DNA of 64,000 nucleotides from Sodiomyces alkalinus F11. Lineage: Eukaryota > Ascomycota > Sordariomycetes > Glomerellales > Plectosphaerellaceae. A model generated the notes under the pieces. That model did no database searches, was not told where the DNA came from, and was given only the letters and a program-made list of their open reading frames with translations. Positions 24,882-36,299 of the stretch are shown here, in pieces (the stretch's first letter is position 1; every line of letters begins with the position of its first letter). The translations under genes were made by a program, and so were the position numbers. The stretch lies in NCBI RefSeq assembly GCF_003711515.1, contig NW_021167082.1:815310-879309 (forward strand), in the 5' to 3' direction.

Positions 24882-25199
24882 TAGTTGACTTACGAAAGGC
24901 CACCTTGCCTTGGGCTCCAAGGATAAATATAAAGAGGCACCTTTGGAAGGACTCCAGGAGAGGAGTTCAACGAGCAATCTCAGCATAGTACCCCCTCCTA
25001 AGGGTAACCACTGCCTATCTTTTAGACACCTGTTATCCATCTATGATTCTGTAACAGCCTCTCTTTACTCCTCACTATAATACCTATAATAGTAGGGTAC
25101 CTTACCCTTTATAGACACTGAAAGACAGCTAGGAGGATTAGCTAAGGAAATAGTGGCACGAGCTTACTCTGATTTCCTCTTGGTCTGGTCTGCTGATTA

Positions 25200-25262
25200 C
25201 TGACCGCTTTCCTGACTTGTCGGCCTGACCGCCTTCCTGACTTATCGGCCTGACCGCCTTCC
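25200..25262. repeat. 25-bp tandem repeat, 2.5 units
   Basis: Units at 25200-25224 and 25225-25249 (ctgaccgcYttcctgacttRtcggc), plus a partial third from 25250. The two full units differ by a C/T and a G/A change, the RIP pattern. Confidence 0.8.
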
Positions 25263-25565
25263 GAAGTACGCCTAAAACTTATCCTTATTAATTACTTTTA
25301 TAGTATTCCTGCCGTTAACGATCGTTTGATCTCTAGAACCGGATATCTTTCAAATATCCATAATCCCTTCTGACATTTCTGGTTTATGGCTCTGTCGAGC
25401 CTAGTGGGATTCGTAACACGTGACTGAGGTACCCTTGTCGCTCAGGGATGTAATTTCCTTTATTTTACCTGGCCTTTTCGCACTATGTACATAGCATCAA
25501 GACAACAAATACAATAAGGCGGTGTCCACGGATCTCGCGGCTTAGAGGAACGAGGTTGAGAGGAA

Positions 25566-25780
25566 ATGTCACAAACAGCGTAAAAGGATTAAATAGAAGA
25601 TACTATCGACAACTGTAAAATAGGCTCCATCCGTTGATTCAATTGAAGCTGTAGAACTATAGTTGTAGGAGGGAAAAATATGCCCCTGCGCGCCCGTTCC
25701 CGTCCAACCCTGATAGCTGTTCTACGGCTGTTCTAGTGACTGGTATAATAGCCTTGGCGGGCGGTCTATGCGACAGGAAA
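25566..25780 (+). repeat. Left arm of a 215-bp inverted repeat
   Basis: Matches the reverse complement of 27,130-27,345 with scattered transitions and small indels. Shared landmarks are cacaaacagcg, ccgttgattcaattgaagctgtagaa, gcgcgcccgttcc and ataatagccttggcgggcggtct. The arms enclose the LINE reverse-transcriptase relic. Confidence 0.85.
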
Positions 25781-25896
25781 GAGGTGTGGGTGTGGGGTTT
25801 CACCATCGTAATGCGATGCTGCCTGAAGTTCCCTGGCTCCACTCTTAGTGAGAAACGGCATAACGATTTCCAACCGAGACACCTTGTTTAATATGT

Positions 25897-27010
25897 TTAA
25901 AACATGATGATACATACTATATGGGTCCCCTCAGAGAAAGAGCTATATTCAGAAAGAGGAAGAAACATATATTCGTAACTATAACCAGGCTGCCACTCTT
26001 TAGTAATAGGTTTGACCTCCTGTGCGTGACGAAGGGGGGTAATGGTGTTAATGGTTTTCCGAGGGTCGATAATAATGAGATTGGCCGGTATGATGTTACC
26101 TTCCGGAAGTCCCTTCCTTTGCCCTCCCTTCTTATCGGCACGATCTTTGCTATTCTCCACGCTAAGAGAAGGTATACTTAGTTAAGTAAGCTAGTAAAGA
26201 GTTAGAAGAGTCGTTCCTGTAAAACTGGCTATAGCTCTCGCTATACCACTACTAAGTATACTATCCTCTCCCGGCGCCTTATATAGGCTTATTATAAATA
26301 TCGCTCTACGTACGTTCTCTATAATAATTAGCTTAGCGTTAATCTAGATAGGTATTTCCCGTTTCGATTCTGTGGGTTCCGTGTCCGGCACCGGTAAGAA
26401 GAGGTCGGTAAGTATAGTTTACGCTATCTCCCTATTATTATTTATAATTATCCCGTTATTCTTTATAATTTCTAGAATCCTTATAATCCTAGTTATAGTT
26501 ATTAGATCGAGATATTTCGCCGCTTACTATATATTCGCTTAATTATCTAAGAAGTCTTTCTAGTATTAGCGTTTTTATTAATAGGCCGTGTCGAAGAAGA
26601 CCTTCTTCGCTTACCTGGCTTTATTCTTAAGTTCCTGGGTGCTTACTTAAGCTTTCCGTGCTGCTCTCGCCAGGTTAGCCAGTATATATAATCATTCCGA
26701 GCGTTAGTCAGTTCGAGAGTCCACCACCTCTTAGCGAAGGGTAAGGGCTTCGCCTTTAGAGTATATCGTGTAATCGCTTCCCGTACGATGTCTATAAGTC
26801 TATCGTGGAATGCTTTAATCTGAGTTACCGGCGGTAACTCTTTTAGTCGGTCCCTCACGTCCCTACGGATTCCCTCCTAGTTTGCATGCTTTAAAAAGCA
26901 GCCTCTGCTCCGGTTCTACCGCCGTGATCGTAGTGTCAAAGTGCGTTTGGATGGCTCGGTGGTCGGACCCGTTTATTCGGATCCGCAAGTACACCAAACA
27001 CTATTTAACA
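25897..27010 (-). mobile_element. Tad-like LINE relic (endonuclease end and reverse transcriptase start)
   Basis: On the minus strand from 27.0 kb down: SDHRAIQTHFDTT (end of the exonuclease-phosphatase type endonuclease), LLFKACK, then the open run 26643-26858 with KAKPLPFAKRWWTLELTNAR (linker typical of fungal Tad/MGR583-type LINEs). After degraded sequence comes WRIAKIVPIRREGKG and VTSYRPISLLSTLGKPL (26,140-26,060), the first block of non-LTR reverse transcriptase. The rest of the reverse transcriptase is missing, as it meets the left inverted-repeat arm. Fungal LINEs of this clade are common RIP targets. Confidence 0.8.
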
Positions 27011-27129
27011 GGGGTTAGACTGTACGTTCCTGAGCGATAGGCGTACCTTAGTTACGTGTTACGAATCCGACTAGGCTCCACACATCGAAGAGTGACTAGT
27101 TGCTGCTACATATATTAGATCCACCAGCT

Positions 27130-27345
27130 ATCGCACAGACCGCCCGCCAAGGCTATTATACCAGCCACCTGTAACAGCCGTAGAATAGCTGTGAGGGTTG
27201 GACGGAACGGGCGCGCAGGGGGCAGATTTTCCCTCCTATAACTACAGTTCTACAGCTTCAATTGAATCAACGGATTGAGCGCCCATTTTTAGAGCTGTTT
27301 TGACAGTATCTTCTATTTGATCTATTTGATTAGTAACGCTGTTTG
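27130..27345 (-). repeat. Right arm of the 215-bp inverted repeat
   Basis: Reverse complement of 25,566-25,780 (see that entry). It lies just upstream, in minus-strand sense, of the LINE endonuclease remnant. It may represent internal LINE sequence of which an inverted second copy sits at the other side. Confidence 0.85.
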
Positions 27346-27390
27346 TGACACCAACTGCCCCTGTGACAATATACTAGGTTGCTTTCCCAT

Positions 27391-27470
27391 ACCTAGTATT
27401 CTTATGCGTATATCTAGGCTATCATCCGACACCCAGTATTTTTATGCGTATATCCGGGCTATTACCCGAC
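27391..27470. repeat. 40-bp tandem duplication
   Basis: Units 27391-27430 and 27431-27470 share acNNagtatt...ttatgcgtatatc...ggctat...ccgac and differ mostly by C/T changes. Confidence 0.85.
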
Positions 27471-27479
27471 AATTCCCAC

Positions 27480-29760
27480 GGGCAATATAAGTGCGTGTTT
27501 TCCGCTTCCCACCTTAGAAAATCTCTTAAATCGCGGCCCAGGTTAGCCCCTATGCATAATGCGGCAGTCTCGCTGCCGTTCTAGATATCCCTCGGTTGTT
27601 CCTCGGCCACTAGAGTCGCCTGGGCTAACCCGGTGGCCGAAGCTACCGATAAGGGCGTCTCCAGCGATGGCGGACTCTTGATGCTGATAGATTTTAAGGG
27701 CATCTCCACTATCTCCATTGTATGCGCGCTCTGTGTGCTCTCCGTCTGCCTCTCGTTATCCTCCAAGGCCGATAGCTGTCCTGGGCTATCGTACCCGAAC
27801 CCGTCGAACTAAAGAGTAAGCTCCTGGGCTTCGGCCTTTCCTGCTTGATCCGTAGGTCCGAAGGATCTAAGTCTGAAGGATCTAAGAAAATATTCCCTTC
27901 GCTACCTAAGATAGCGATTTGGAAAGCCGTCTAATCTGACGCACTATCCCTCGCCGGCTGCCGTTGTTATACGGTTTAGTTAGCCGGATGGGTCTATGCC
28001 GGAATATCAGCACGTTAAAGGTATACAGCGTCGAGTAGAGAATGATATAGTTGTTATCCATCGTGGGCATAGCGAGCTAATATAGTTAGGTCCGTATCCT
28101 ATAATGCGGCTCGTGAATTCGGCTAATAGCAGGTAACGACACATATCGTTCTATAAGGCTAAAAGGTTATATGCCTTCCGACCGGGTGCCCACCGAAATA
28201 CTCTCCTCCGCTCTCGTCTCCCGTGCTAGTCCTCTTATTCTCGGAGACCCGTCTTAGAGTCTCCGGTATTCCTCTAGTGCGGTGAGCCTGTCACTCCCGG
28301 CAGACGATGGTTTCCGTACTCTGGTATATATACTCCCCGCCGCGTCGTTTACTAATGCCTTAGAGCGGTGCTATAGGCAGTCTATATCGCGAAGTGTAGA
28401 CCGGCGAGCTCCGACTTATCCGATAGGTAAGGCTACTATCCTTCCACGATCGTCCGACTAACTTCTTCCCTTACGAATTCGCGTGCTCCCACGAAGAACC
28501 CCACGTAAGCTTTGGAGGGAAGAGGGATAATTAATTCCTCGAAGAATCGCCCTGAACCCATCTTCGTTAATCCAAATCGTCCAGTTTTTCTTTCACTAAC
28601 GTTTTATAACCGCTGGCGTAATCCTTGTCCTCTTCTTGCTCTGATATCTTCCCATCCCCGTTTAACGGGGCCCTGCCATCCTCCTGTTCGTTACCCTTCT
28701 CCTCTTTTGCATTATCCTTATCCTTCTTCTCGCCCAGAAAGACCCTATATATAGAATCCTCAAGGAGGCGTCCCATTAAGGATTTATTGTTCTTATCGTT
28801 ATCCAACATCCTCTGGACCAAGTCTGTCTCTATCCTTTCTAACTCGTTTCTTTTCCGCTGGATTTCCTATAACTCTACTACCACCGTATCCTCCAGCGCG
28901 TTCTTGTTTAGCTCTATGGCTTTGATCTGTATATTAACGTTACACCTTACTTCGTCCAGCTAACCGGCACGGAGGTTTTCTTAGAGAATTTATGCTAGTT
29001 TCACGGCAGCGTCGAGTAATTGGCTGATACGCCGAGCGATTATAGGTAGCCGGTGGACGGCGGTGTGTCGTAGATACGTGATGGCGGTAAGTATCTTATA
29101 GGCCTCCTTAGACGCAAACTCTATAGGAATTATCTAAACCGCAAGCTTGCTTTTGCCTTTCCGGAAGAGTCTAGTCCATTTAGTTAGCTCTAATGCTATA
29201 GGATACTCCTAATTCTTTTCCTGGAGCACCCGTGGTATAGCAGCGGTAGTAAAGTAGAAATATCTTCGAGAACTCGCTAGGCGGTCGTAAGGATAATATA
29301 CTGAGTCTGATACGGCAGGTACGATAGGTATAGCGAGGGTAAGTTATGCCTAGCTGGATATGTTTCGGTCGCTAATTCTGCTAGTAGGCAAGTTAGAATA
29401 AGGCATAACTAGACTTAAGTAAGCACGTATGAGCTAAAGTTTCGACTTTGTTTTCTCTATGCATGCACTAAGCTTATAAGCTCGTCATGCTTATCTGGCC
29501 CGCTATCCTCCTCGTTATCAATATCCAACCCCTTACTGTGGCGAGAGGTGATGCTTTCTAAGGTCTCCTCTATCAACCTGGCCGCGTGTTCCTCAGAGGC
29601 CTAGCACTGGATATCGCGGAGGGATAGCGGGAGGATAAGGTCGGGGAACTCTAGCTTTACGTCGGCCTCCGACTTAAAGATACGGCTTGTTAGCAGAGAC
29701 CGGAGGATCTCCATAACTTAGTTCTGGCCGATATTATTAAGCAGCGGCTAGAGCGGCGCT
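27480..29760 (-). pseudogene. Coiled-coil, charged protein relic(s), unknown
   Basis: This is one of the less mutated parts of the left compartment. On the minus strand: a block at about 29,760-29,460 (SEADVKLEFPDLILPLSL, ARLIEETLESITSRHSKG); a block at about 29,130-28,567 (YKILTAITYLRHTAVHRLPI, then ELERIETDLVQRMLDND with heptad-like spacing, then Lys/Glu/Asp-rich sequence ending at 28567); and a block at 27766-27470 (MEIVEMPLKSISIKSPPS..., ending WEAENTHLYCPWELSGN). It precedes the LINE in the same orientation and could be its ORF1, but no CCHC zinc knuckle is seen. More than one gene may be present. Confidence 0.4.
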
Positions 29761-30300
29761 ATACTGCTATTAACAAGTTTCTCTATCTTTTTCTTCTTCC
29801 GCACCTATACATTAACCCCGTTAAAGATAGGGCGGCAGTGAATATAGACGCGGCGCCTTTAAGCCGTTTGAATGGGATCCGGCCATGATATGACGATACA
29901 CTAGGTAGTCTACTTGCTAGGGAATATAAAAGGCAGAGAAAGAATCCCGCTAGGCTGCTCGGTAGTAGACCTACGGCGGTTGTTTAAAGTGTAGTCTTAG
30001 AGAGCTGTATCTTAGGTTATTACCCCGCCTTATGACTGGTGAGCAGGTAGTATAATTATAGGCACTGTCCCCACTTTCCCCTCTGATTAGGCATATCCGA
30101 CTTTTCCGCATTATTCCATTTTAAGCTTAGTGCGGGGCTACACACGGATACGTCAACATTAAACGCTATTTCCCACGGAAGCGTGGCTCTTCCTGATTTT
30201 CTTCCTTAGCGTTCGATTCGCAGGAACAGAGTCATATTTTGCATTATCTCGGCTCTTAGACGTAAAACATACTATCCCTCAATCTAGCATAGATTAGCAC
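29760..30300. other. Degraded DNA between relics
   Basis: No readable protein. A tactatccctcaatc-containing AT-rich stretch lies at about 30,230-30,290. Confidence 0.4.
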
Positions 30301-30311
30301 ATCCTCGTTCC

Positions 30312-31140
30312 TCACCACCACCGGTTCCGTACTAATACTCCCCGCCGCCGATTAGCTCGGCATCTCAACGCCCCGCTTAGATAGCGCCTCGCCCGCTCAC
30401 ACACGATATCCGCATAGTATACCGGCGTGCACACGCTTACCGCCTTTATAGCCCGCCCGTATATATAACATATGCTCTGCGTTAGCACCTCGAGCACGCC
30501 GGCCGCGTTCTGGAACCTTAGCGGGACCGCCTTGGCATATCGCGAACCGGACTTAGGGCAAGTCTTTTGTCTTTGTAGAAGATCTTAGGTTCCTCGAGTA
30601 CTCGTTCTAGGACGGTGATCAGGTTAGGACTGACAGAGATGCCGAACTGGTTCTATAAGAAACAGGTTAGATTACCTCCAGCTCTGACTTTCGATACGGT
30701 AGGTGGATATTACTAGCAAGATATTCGAGTTAAGAGACCGATAATGCTTAAGCCCTCGTGGATAATCGAGTTAGTATATTATCTGCCGGCTTACGGACGG
30801 TAAATCGAATCATTTACTGGGTTTAGCCGGGGTCTAGCTCGGAATCGACGCTCTGCCCTGGCATAATAACGCAGACCTCGGGAGGGAGGTAGCTTAGCTT
30901 CTCCCTTATTCCGACGTTAATAATAGGGAGATCCGGCTTTTAGAGAGTTCTACTATACGCTATAAGGTGTAAGCGGGATCTGGATAAGTACACGCAGGAT
31001 AAGGCCGTGGGGCCGCTTACTGTCTAAGAAAAAGTCGTAGACACGGATATAGCGTCCTCCCGATAAAGACGACGTAGCTGGAACGTTAGAACATCCTCCA
31101 GTATATGCCTATAACTGGTCACTATTTTCCCGGACACCTA
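30312..31140 (-). pseudogene. Truncated Argonaute (QDE-2-like) relic
   Basis: On the minus strand the order is: VSGKIVTSYRHILEDVLTFQ and a VYDFF segment (31,138-31,035, start of PAZ region); PDLPIINVGIREKLSYLPPE then VCVIMPGQS (30,932-30,855); MIRFTVRKPADN and EGLSIIGL; NQFGISVSPNLITVLERVLE (about 30,650-30,590) and PKIFYKDKRLA, the PAZ-to-MID linker. It then jumps to LEVLTQSICYIYGRAIKAVS and YYADIVCERARRYLSG (30,495-30,380), the C-terminal end of PIWI. The MID domain and the PIWI catalytic core are missing between about 30,530 and 30,510, so this is an internally deleted copy. A possible intron (68 bp, branch CTAAC) precedes NQFGIS. Argonautes bind small RNAs in fungal quelling and meiotic silencing. 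Confidence 0.75.
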
Positions 31141-31179
31141 TATAGTTCTCCCGGTATTACATTTTCTGTGATCCTGTGT

Positions 31180-31370
31180 TAGACTAACCTTACGAAGCAC
31201 CCGGATACGATATAAGGGCAGAGAGTCCTAGGATAAGAAGCAGGGGAAAAGTGGGTGGATATAAGGTTATCTATGACTCTACACGTAGGCGCCGACGAAG
31301 ACCCCGGCTCGCCCGGCGTCGGAAATTAATATCCTATAGCTTAGCTAACCCGAGACCCCGGCCGTACGGC
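31180..31370 (+). repeat. R1 repeat family, weak partial copy
   Basis: Shares ttacgaagcacccggatacgata, an aagaagcaggg block and a ccggccgtacggcga block with the R1 copies. It interrupts or adjoins the 5' side of the Argonaute relic. Confidence 0.55.
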
Positions 31371-32640
31371 GACTAAGGGCCCTCTAGCTAAAAATCGTGA
31401 TATCTGGCTACGAGTAACGTGGGTAAATATATATCTAGCTTCTAGTATTAAGAATAAACGAATCCTATACTGCCAGTAATACTAGAATAAAATATAGGCA
31501 TTTCATCACAACATAAACTCAGCTATAAGTTACACAAAATACGAAGAACGGAGGTTTAGTTATATATATTATAACAGCATAGCTACTAGTAACATAACAC
31601 CACGAACAGAACCACTAGCAGAGTGGTTCTAGCTTATACGGCGGCGTGTATTCGCTTCGTTGCCTGCCTGGTTTAAAGCGCGTATAAGCCGATAACAGAG
31701 AAAACGTTATATTAACTAGCCTTGACTCCTGCCTCCTACAGTGCTTTTCTAAGCATATAAATAGCTAGAGCTCCCGGCTCCTGTACTCGACTAATAATAT
31801 AGTCCGGGAATCTTAGTATGCCCTAGGATTCCCGGAAAGGACGTCTCGTCTATTAAAGGAGGCATATCCTCAGGGTTTACGACGAATCTCGGCGCACTAT
31901 ATATTTCTGCTAAAGTGCCTGGTAGTTAGTGAGTGGTGATGCCTAGTGGCAGGTTCTGATATAATATTGCGGAGTTCCAGTCCGAGTCAGAACTAAAGAA
32001 TATCAGTATCTAAGGTCTTCCGCTTCTCTTTCACTAATCTTAGTCACGCAAAGCAATATAACGCGTGGGAAATCCGATATAAAGCGCACCTCCCTTAAAC
32101 TTTACCTAGCTGGATTTCCGGACCACTACTACCGAAGGTATAGGAATGCAGTGCTATCTGCGGGTCTAGACTCTCTCTTCTAGGCTCCTAGGGCTTTACT
32201 TCTAATAGTCTGGCTACCACTTCGAGCCTTATCCCTCCTAGAGTCTGTCCACTTAATCTGGTGCTTAATCCCTAAAGCGGGATTTCCTTCCTCGCGAAAT
32301 TATATAGGCTTTGCCCACGAACTACTATAGGGCGCGTAGTCGATTCTGTAAGCACTATCTTAGTGCCCGTGGCCAAGGTTCTAATCACTCTAAGGTGTAG
32401 TATAAAATACTGCTAAAGCTCCTTTCGTCGACTATTATTTAATATTGCCCTAGGTGTATAAAGTATTAGTATACGGGCAGTTACGAATGAATGCAGCTTG
32501 GGTCTAGCCTATATTCGAAATTGCAGACGTTACTATTTAAGCCGGTATACCGTATAGTCTCCGTCTTTTACTCTGCAGTTATCCTAGAGAGGTATTAAAT
32601 AGAGTGACTATGGCCCTTATTCCGGGCTCCGTTTAGATTG
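31370..32640. other. Degraded DNA, possibly with Argonaute upstream parts
   Basis: A minus-strand frame contains ALGIKHQIKWTDSRRDKARS (about 32,280-32,220) and other open pieces, but nothing I can name. It lies where the N-domain/linker-1 exons of the Argonaute would be if the R1-like repeat had inserted into the gene. Confidence 0.3.
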
Positions 32641-33010
32641 GGATGTTCGTGCAGGTATAATAATCAACCGCACCGGCTCGTTACCCAATGATTTCGTTGC
32701 CGAGATAGTCACTTCTATATCACTGACCGGTATAATATCCCCCACTTCGGTCATAACGGATAACTGACTGCGGGAAGCGATTAGGAAGCCGCTAATATAG
32801 AAAAGGTTCTGTCGGTAGCAAGTCAGCTCTGGTTAGCAGGCGATAGTGGAGGGCCTCTCGCAGAGCAGGAATATCCCGTGCAGCTAGGCTAAAAGCTCGA
32901 GCTATGCCTTATAACCATGTTTGTCGAATAGGGTGTGCTTATTTAGCAGCTATTCGAAAAACAAATACTTATAGTTATAGTCCGCCCTTATTATCGAGCC
33001 ACCGGTTTAT
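32640..33010 (-). pseudogene. Possible Argonaute N-domain fragment
   Basis: The minus-strand frame is readable for about 115 codons with a few TAG stops: YLFFExLLNKHTLFDKHGYK, LHGIFLLCERPSTIA, LTCYRQNLFYISGF, SQLSVMTEVGDIIPVSDIEV. The pattern (a hydrophobic helix, then an ATD-like segment, then a TEVGDxIP-like strand) is similar to fungal Argonaute N-domains, but the match is loose. The best support is its position and orientation upstream of the PAZ relic. Confidence 0.3.
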
Positions 33011-33640
33011 AGATCTTAAGTAATTTCTCTGTATAGGGGTTAGAAGGATAAGAGCTTCGGGGTTCTACTGCACCTTTGCTAAGAGGCCAGGATGGGTTTA
33101 TTAGGCATGTTCGATTTAGTCTGTAGGTATGGACTCTCCCGGGTAGGTAGGCAAGTAACCGGTCGTGGATCGCGGCTCTGATTAAGCGTGTTATTGATAT
33201 ATCGTAATTGTCTAGAATAGCACTTAATACTAGTCCTGTCCGTAACGAAGCTCTGACTAAGATTAATGGAAAGTCTAAGGCCCGGAACGGTCTAGTTGAA
33301 CACGAAAGTAGAGGCAGTGTATTGTCTTGACTTGCCGGAGATAAAAAGACAAGGAGGACTTTAATACCTGGCTCGTGATTATTAGACGTTTCTCGAAGTT
33401 AAAGTTAGAGGTTATGGAGGATACGACTAATGCACGTTTATCAACGATCTCACTAACAGTCACATACTAACCTAGCTAAACTTAGAACAACGCTAAGTGC
33501 CACGAACGTCCGGGAAACAGCCAATAATATAAATCGCTAAAGGCGTCCTAGAGATTTAGTACGCTAAGCGATACAGATAATAGCGCCTTAGATAGATAGA
33601 CCAAAATATGCCAATTCGTGAGCTATACCTCGACTTAAGC
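33010..33640. other. RIP-degraded DNA, no gene
   Basis: A 62-codon minus-strand open run at 33275-33463 has no recognisable motif. Confidence 0.4.
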
Positions 33641-34070
33641 ACTATCGAGGTTATAGACTACGACTAAGCAGCCTTATAGCCCCCGCTCCGGGTAAGGCCT
33701 ATCTTCCGAACTCGACTTTAGCTTACTAACGGCCCCCGTTATACCTCTAGCTAGCGGCTCGCGTACCGAGTAACCCCAGATCGGTATTTCCCCGGTGCGT
33801 GCTAATAAAAGCCTAACCACCTTAAGGCCCGTTAGAGCGGTTGGAGTAGATAGAGAACGCCGTCGACAGAACGGCCGCGTCGGTCGACGACCTCAGAACA
33901 CAGCGGACAATATCCCAATAAATATAACCGGCTGAATAGAGACGATACAGGAAAGCGTCACGAAGCTCAGACGCATAGTCTTTTTCACGAGGGAGGTATT
34001 CGATAGGACGTTGCCTTAGCCATTAGTGCTAGTGCATATAACCGGTAGGATCTGCGGGAGGCGCTAAGAC
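33640..34070 (+). repeat. Dispersed repeat R2, copy 1 (gag-like)
   Basis: Matches 40,260-40,740 in the same orientation. Landmarks are cgacttaagc, cccgaactcgactttagcttac, agcggctcgcgtaccgag and gtcacgaagct. The better preserved copy encodes a helical segment (see R2 copy 2). Confidence 0.7.
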
Positions 34071-34104
34071 GTGCAGGCCAGGCTATCTATTAGTCTATTA
34101 TTTA

Positions 34105-34330
34105 TATTAGCTAAACCTTTACGAAGCACCCGATACGATATAAATTATAAGAGGACGGGAAAGCTTATAGTCGAGAAGCAGGAAATCAGATTCCGCTTAG
34201 CTATCCCTAAAACCCTGGCCGTATAGTAACGGCCGTTAGTATATCTTAGCCTAGTATGCATTAGTGGCGTAGCATATAAACCTAGGCCCGGGATATCACG
34301 CCACGAAGCAGTCCGTTTCGAAGAGATTTT
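34105..34330 (+). repeat. R1 repeat family, partial copy
   Basis: Shares cgaagcacccgatacgatataaattataagaggacggga with the 3' part of R1 at 20,205 and 38,567. It continues with ttagtggcgtagcatataaacctagg, also present at 20,325. Confidence 0.75.
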
Positions 34331-35790
34331 ATCCCTACTAGCTAAATACAAAGGCTCCTATACCATGAATATCGAAGGATGATTTAACGTTTGGCCGAAC
34401 CTACCGACCCTATTAGCCCTTATAAGCGCCGGGGAAAGTGGAAACCGGGTTTCTGTTCTCCGGTTCTAGGTGCTACCGAGTTCGTCTATATAAACTGGCC
34501 CGCGCTGTTGACTTAGAGTATATCACTTATATATTCGCCTTGCCACCAGTATTATGTTATATTAGTGGCTAGTATTAGCAGGGTTTATTTCCATACCAAC
34601 GATGCTACGTATCCATTATTTTAGACCTAGCCTTTTTTCCTATAAGGCCTCTGATGGCTCCGGCTGTAAGGTGGTAACTGTTAAGGGATGTTCCCTCTGA
34701 CGAAGCGTGAATTGTGTTTCTCCTTATTAGGCCAGAATTTCCCTCCCCCGCCGAACGTGCTCCTAATAAGTGCTTATATTAGATATAGCAATGAACTAAT
34801 GCTATACTATTCCGTGGTGCCAAACTATCAGGACAGCTCTGCTGTATAAAGCACTAACGTACGAGGGAGCCGTAACACAGTATAAATTTCGGCGATAATA
34901 GACCAGACTTTCTCCTCCGAGACTGTTAGGCTATACGCTGGACATAGGCGTATATTACCGCTTGAAGTCTAGAACGATGCTGTTCTTAGAAAGGGAAAGT
35001 GGTATACGGGTCGATGTTACGCGTAACGCAATTCTCCCCTTGCGCCACCAGCCCCAGTACAGCGTCCAGATCCAGACTGGTACTATATCTCTTCTATGAT
35101 CCGGACTCTCCGGTGCTATTCTACTACCTACGTGCTGCCTAGGCTTAGGAGAAATGGAATCGAACTAATGGATTAGATATAATATTCGCCCGACCTTAAC
35201 GATCGAAATCCTTGGAAGTGGCTGAAAGAGAGGGTCTGCGCGTAGTATACTAAGTTCTTGGATATAAAGAAAAACGCGGACTGTTTAAATCCAGCTATTT
35301 ATCCTGGCTATAAATGGGCTTTACTATAAGAGGATAGGAGTCCCGTTAGCGTGTTATCAGAAGTTAAGGAAGTGCTAGACCGTATCTGCGGCAGAGACGA
35401 ATCAGTCGGAATTAGAAGAAGAAGTGAAATATTATTCAGAAGATAGAAGCTCACAGAGCTCTGCGGCAGACGGCTGATAAATGATGTTGCCTCCTGTTGA
35501 CTTATCTAAGATGGAATGGTAACTATGTACGTGTCTCGTGTCCTTACCTGCCGTCTAGCAGGAAGGCTTTTTGGAACGAGATCAAGGTATATAGCCTATC
35601 GATCTCTTAGATGAACTACGGTCTTGTCTAGGTAGATAGTGACTGATTATGTCTGGGCGTTCGCCGCTTACAGGACGGCCTTGAGTCTAGCTCTAGGCGA
35701 TATTTATAAGGGTTAAAGGACTCCATCATCTTCTCCCGATATAGAATGATTTAGAAGTTCTTCTCCTTCTGGATCTCCTATACCGGAGTA
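34330..35790. other. Degraded DNA, no gene
   Basis: Nothing recognisable. Some stretches (34,640-34,760 and 35,000-35,120) are less TA-biased. Confidence 0.4.
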
Positions 35791-36250
35791 TTAGATAGTT
35801 TCTGATAGACCGGCTGGATATTTATTTGAATTAGATAGTGGTCCTTCATTAAAATCGGATGATTTATATACTGTTACATCGCAAAGAATATAGGAGGCTA
35901 TAGCTAATTCTCGTACTGTAGTACTAAAAAATGTTTCTAATCGTCCTTTTGAATTATTAAAGGATAATACAAATAATAGTAATAATAATCGTCCTGTAGA
36001 ACTATGAAATAATCCAGATAATTGAAAACCTGTTAATACAGATAGTAATCCTTCTATAGATCCAAGTTCAGATAATAGAAAACTTATTAGTGAAGACAAT
36101 ATTCGTCCTTCTATAGAAGATTCAAAAGATATAGAAATGCAAAATAGAGATAATGTAGAATCGCAAAATAGAGAAAACGCAAGACTTAGATCTAGTGATT
36201 TATATCTATCTACGAGCTAGTCTAGTATCTAATAGAGCTATAATCTAATC
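35791..36250 (+). other. AT-rich island retaining CpA, Asn/Ser-rich reading frame
   Basis: Composition changes abruptly: A-rich on the top strand, with many ca dinucleotides (acatcgcaaag, caaaatagag) that RIP removed elsewhere. One forward frame is almost open from about 35,800 to 36,220 and encodes Asn/Ser/Asp-rich sequence: ELDSGPSLKSDDLYTVTSQR, KDNTNNSNNNRPVEL, NPSIDPSSDNRKLISEDNIR, NRENARLRSSDLY. The opposite strand has a 102-codon open run (35791-36099), probably a shadow. It joins the inverted repeat at 36.3 kb and may be part of the same element. Family unknown. Confidence 0.45.
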
Positions 36251-36299
36251 TGTATAGAAACCGTTATATTAAATTCGATTTTTTTTTCTGTATAGAAGA

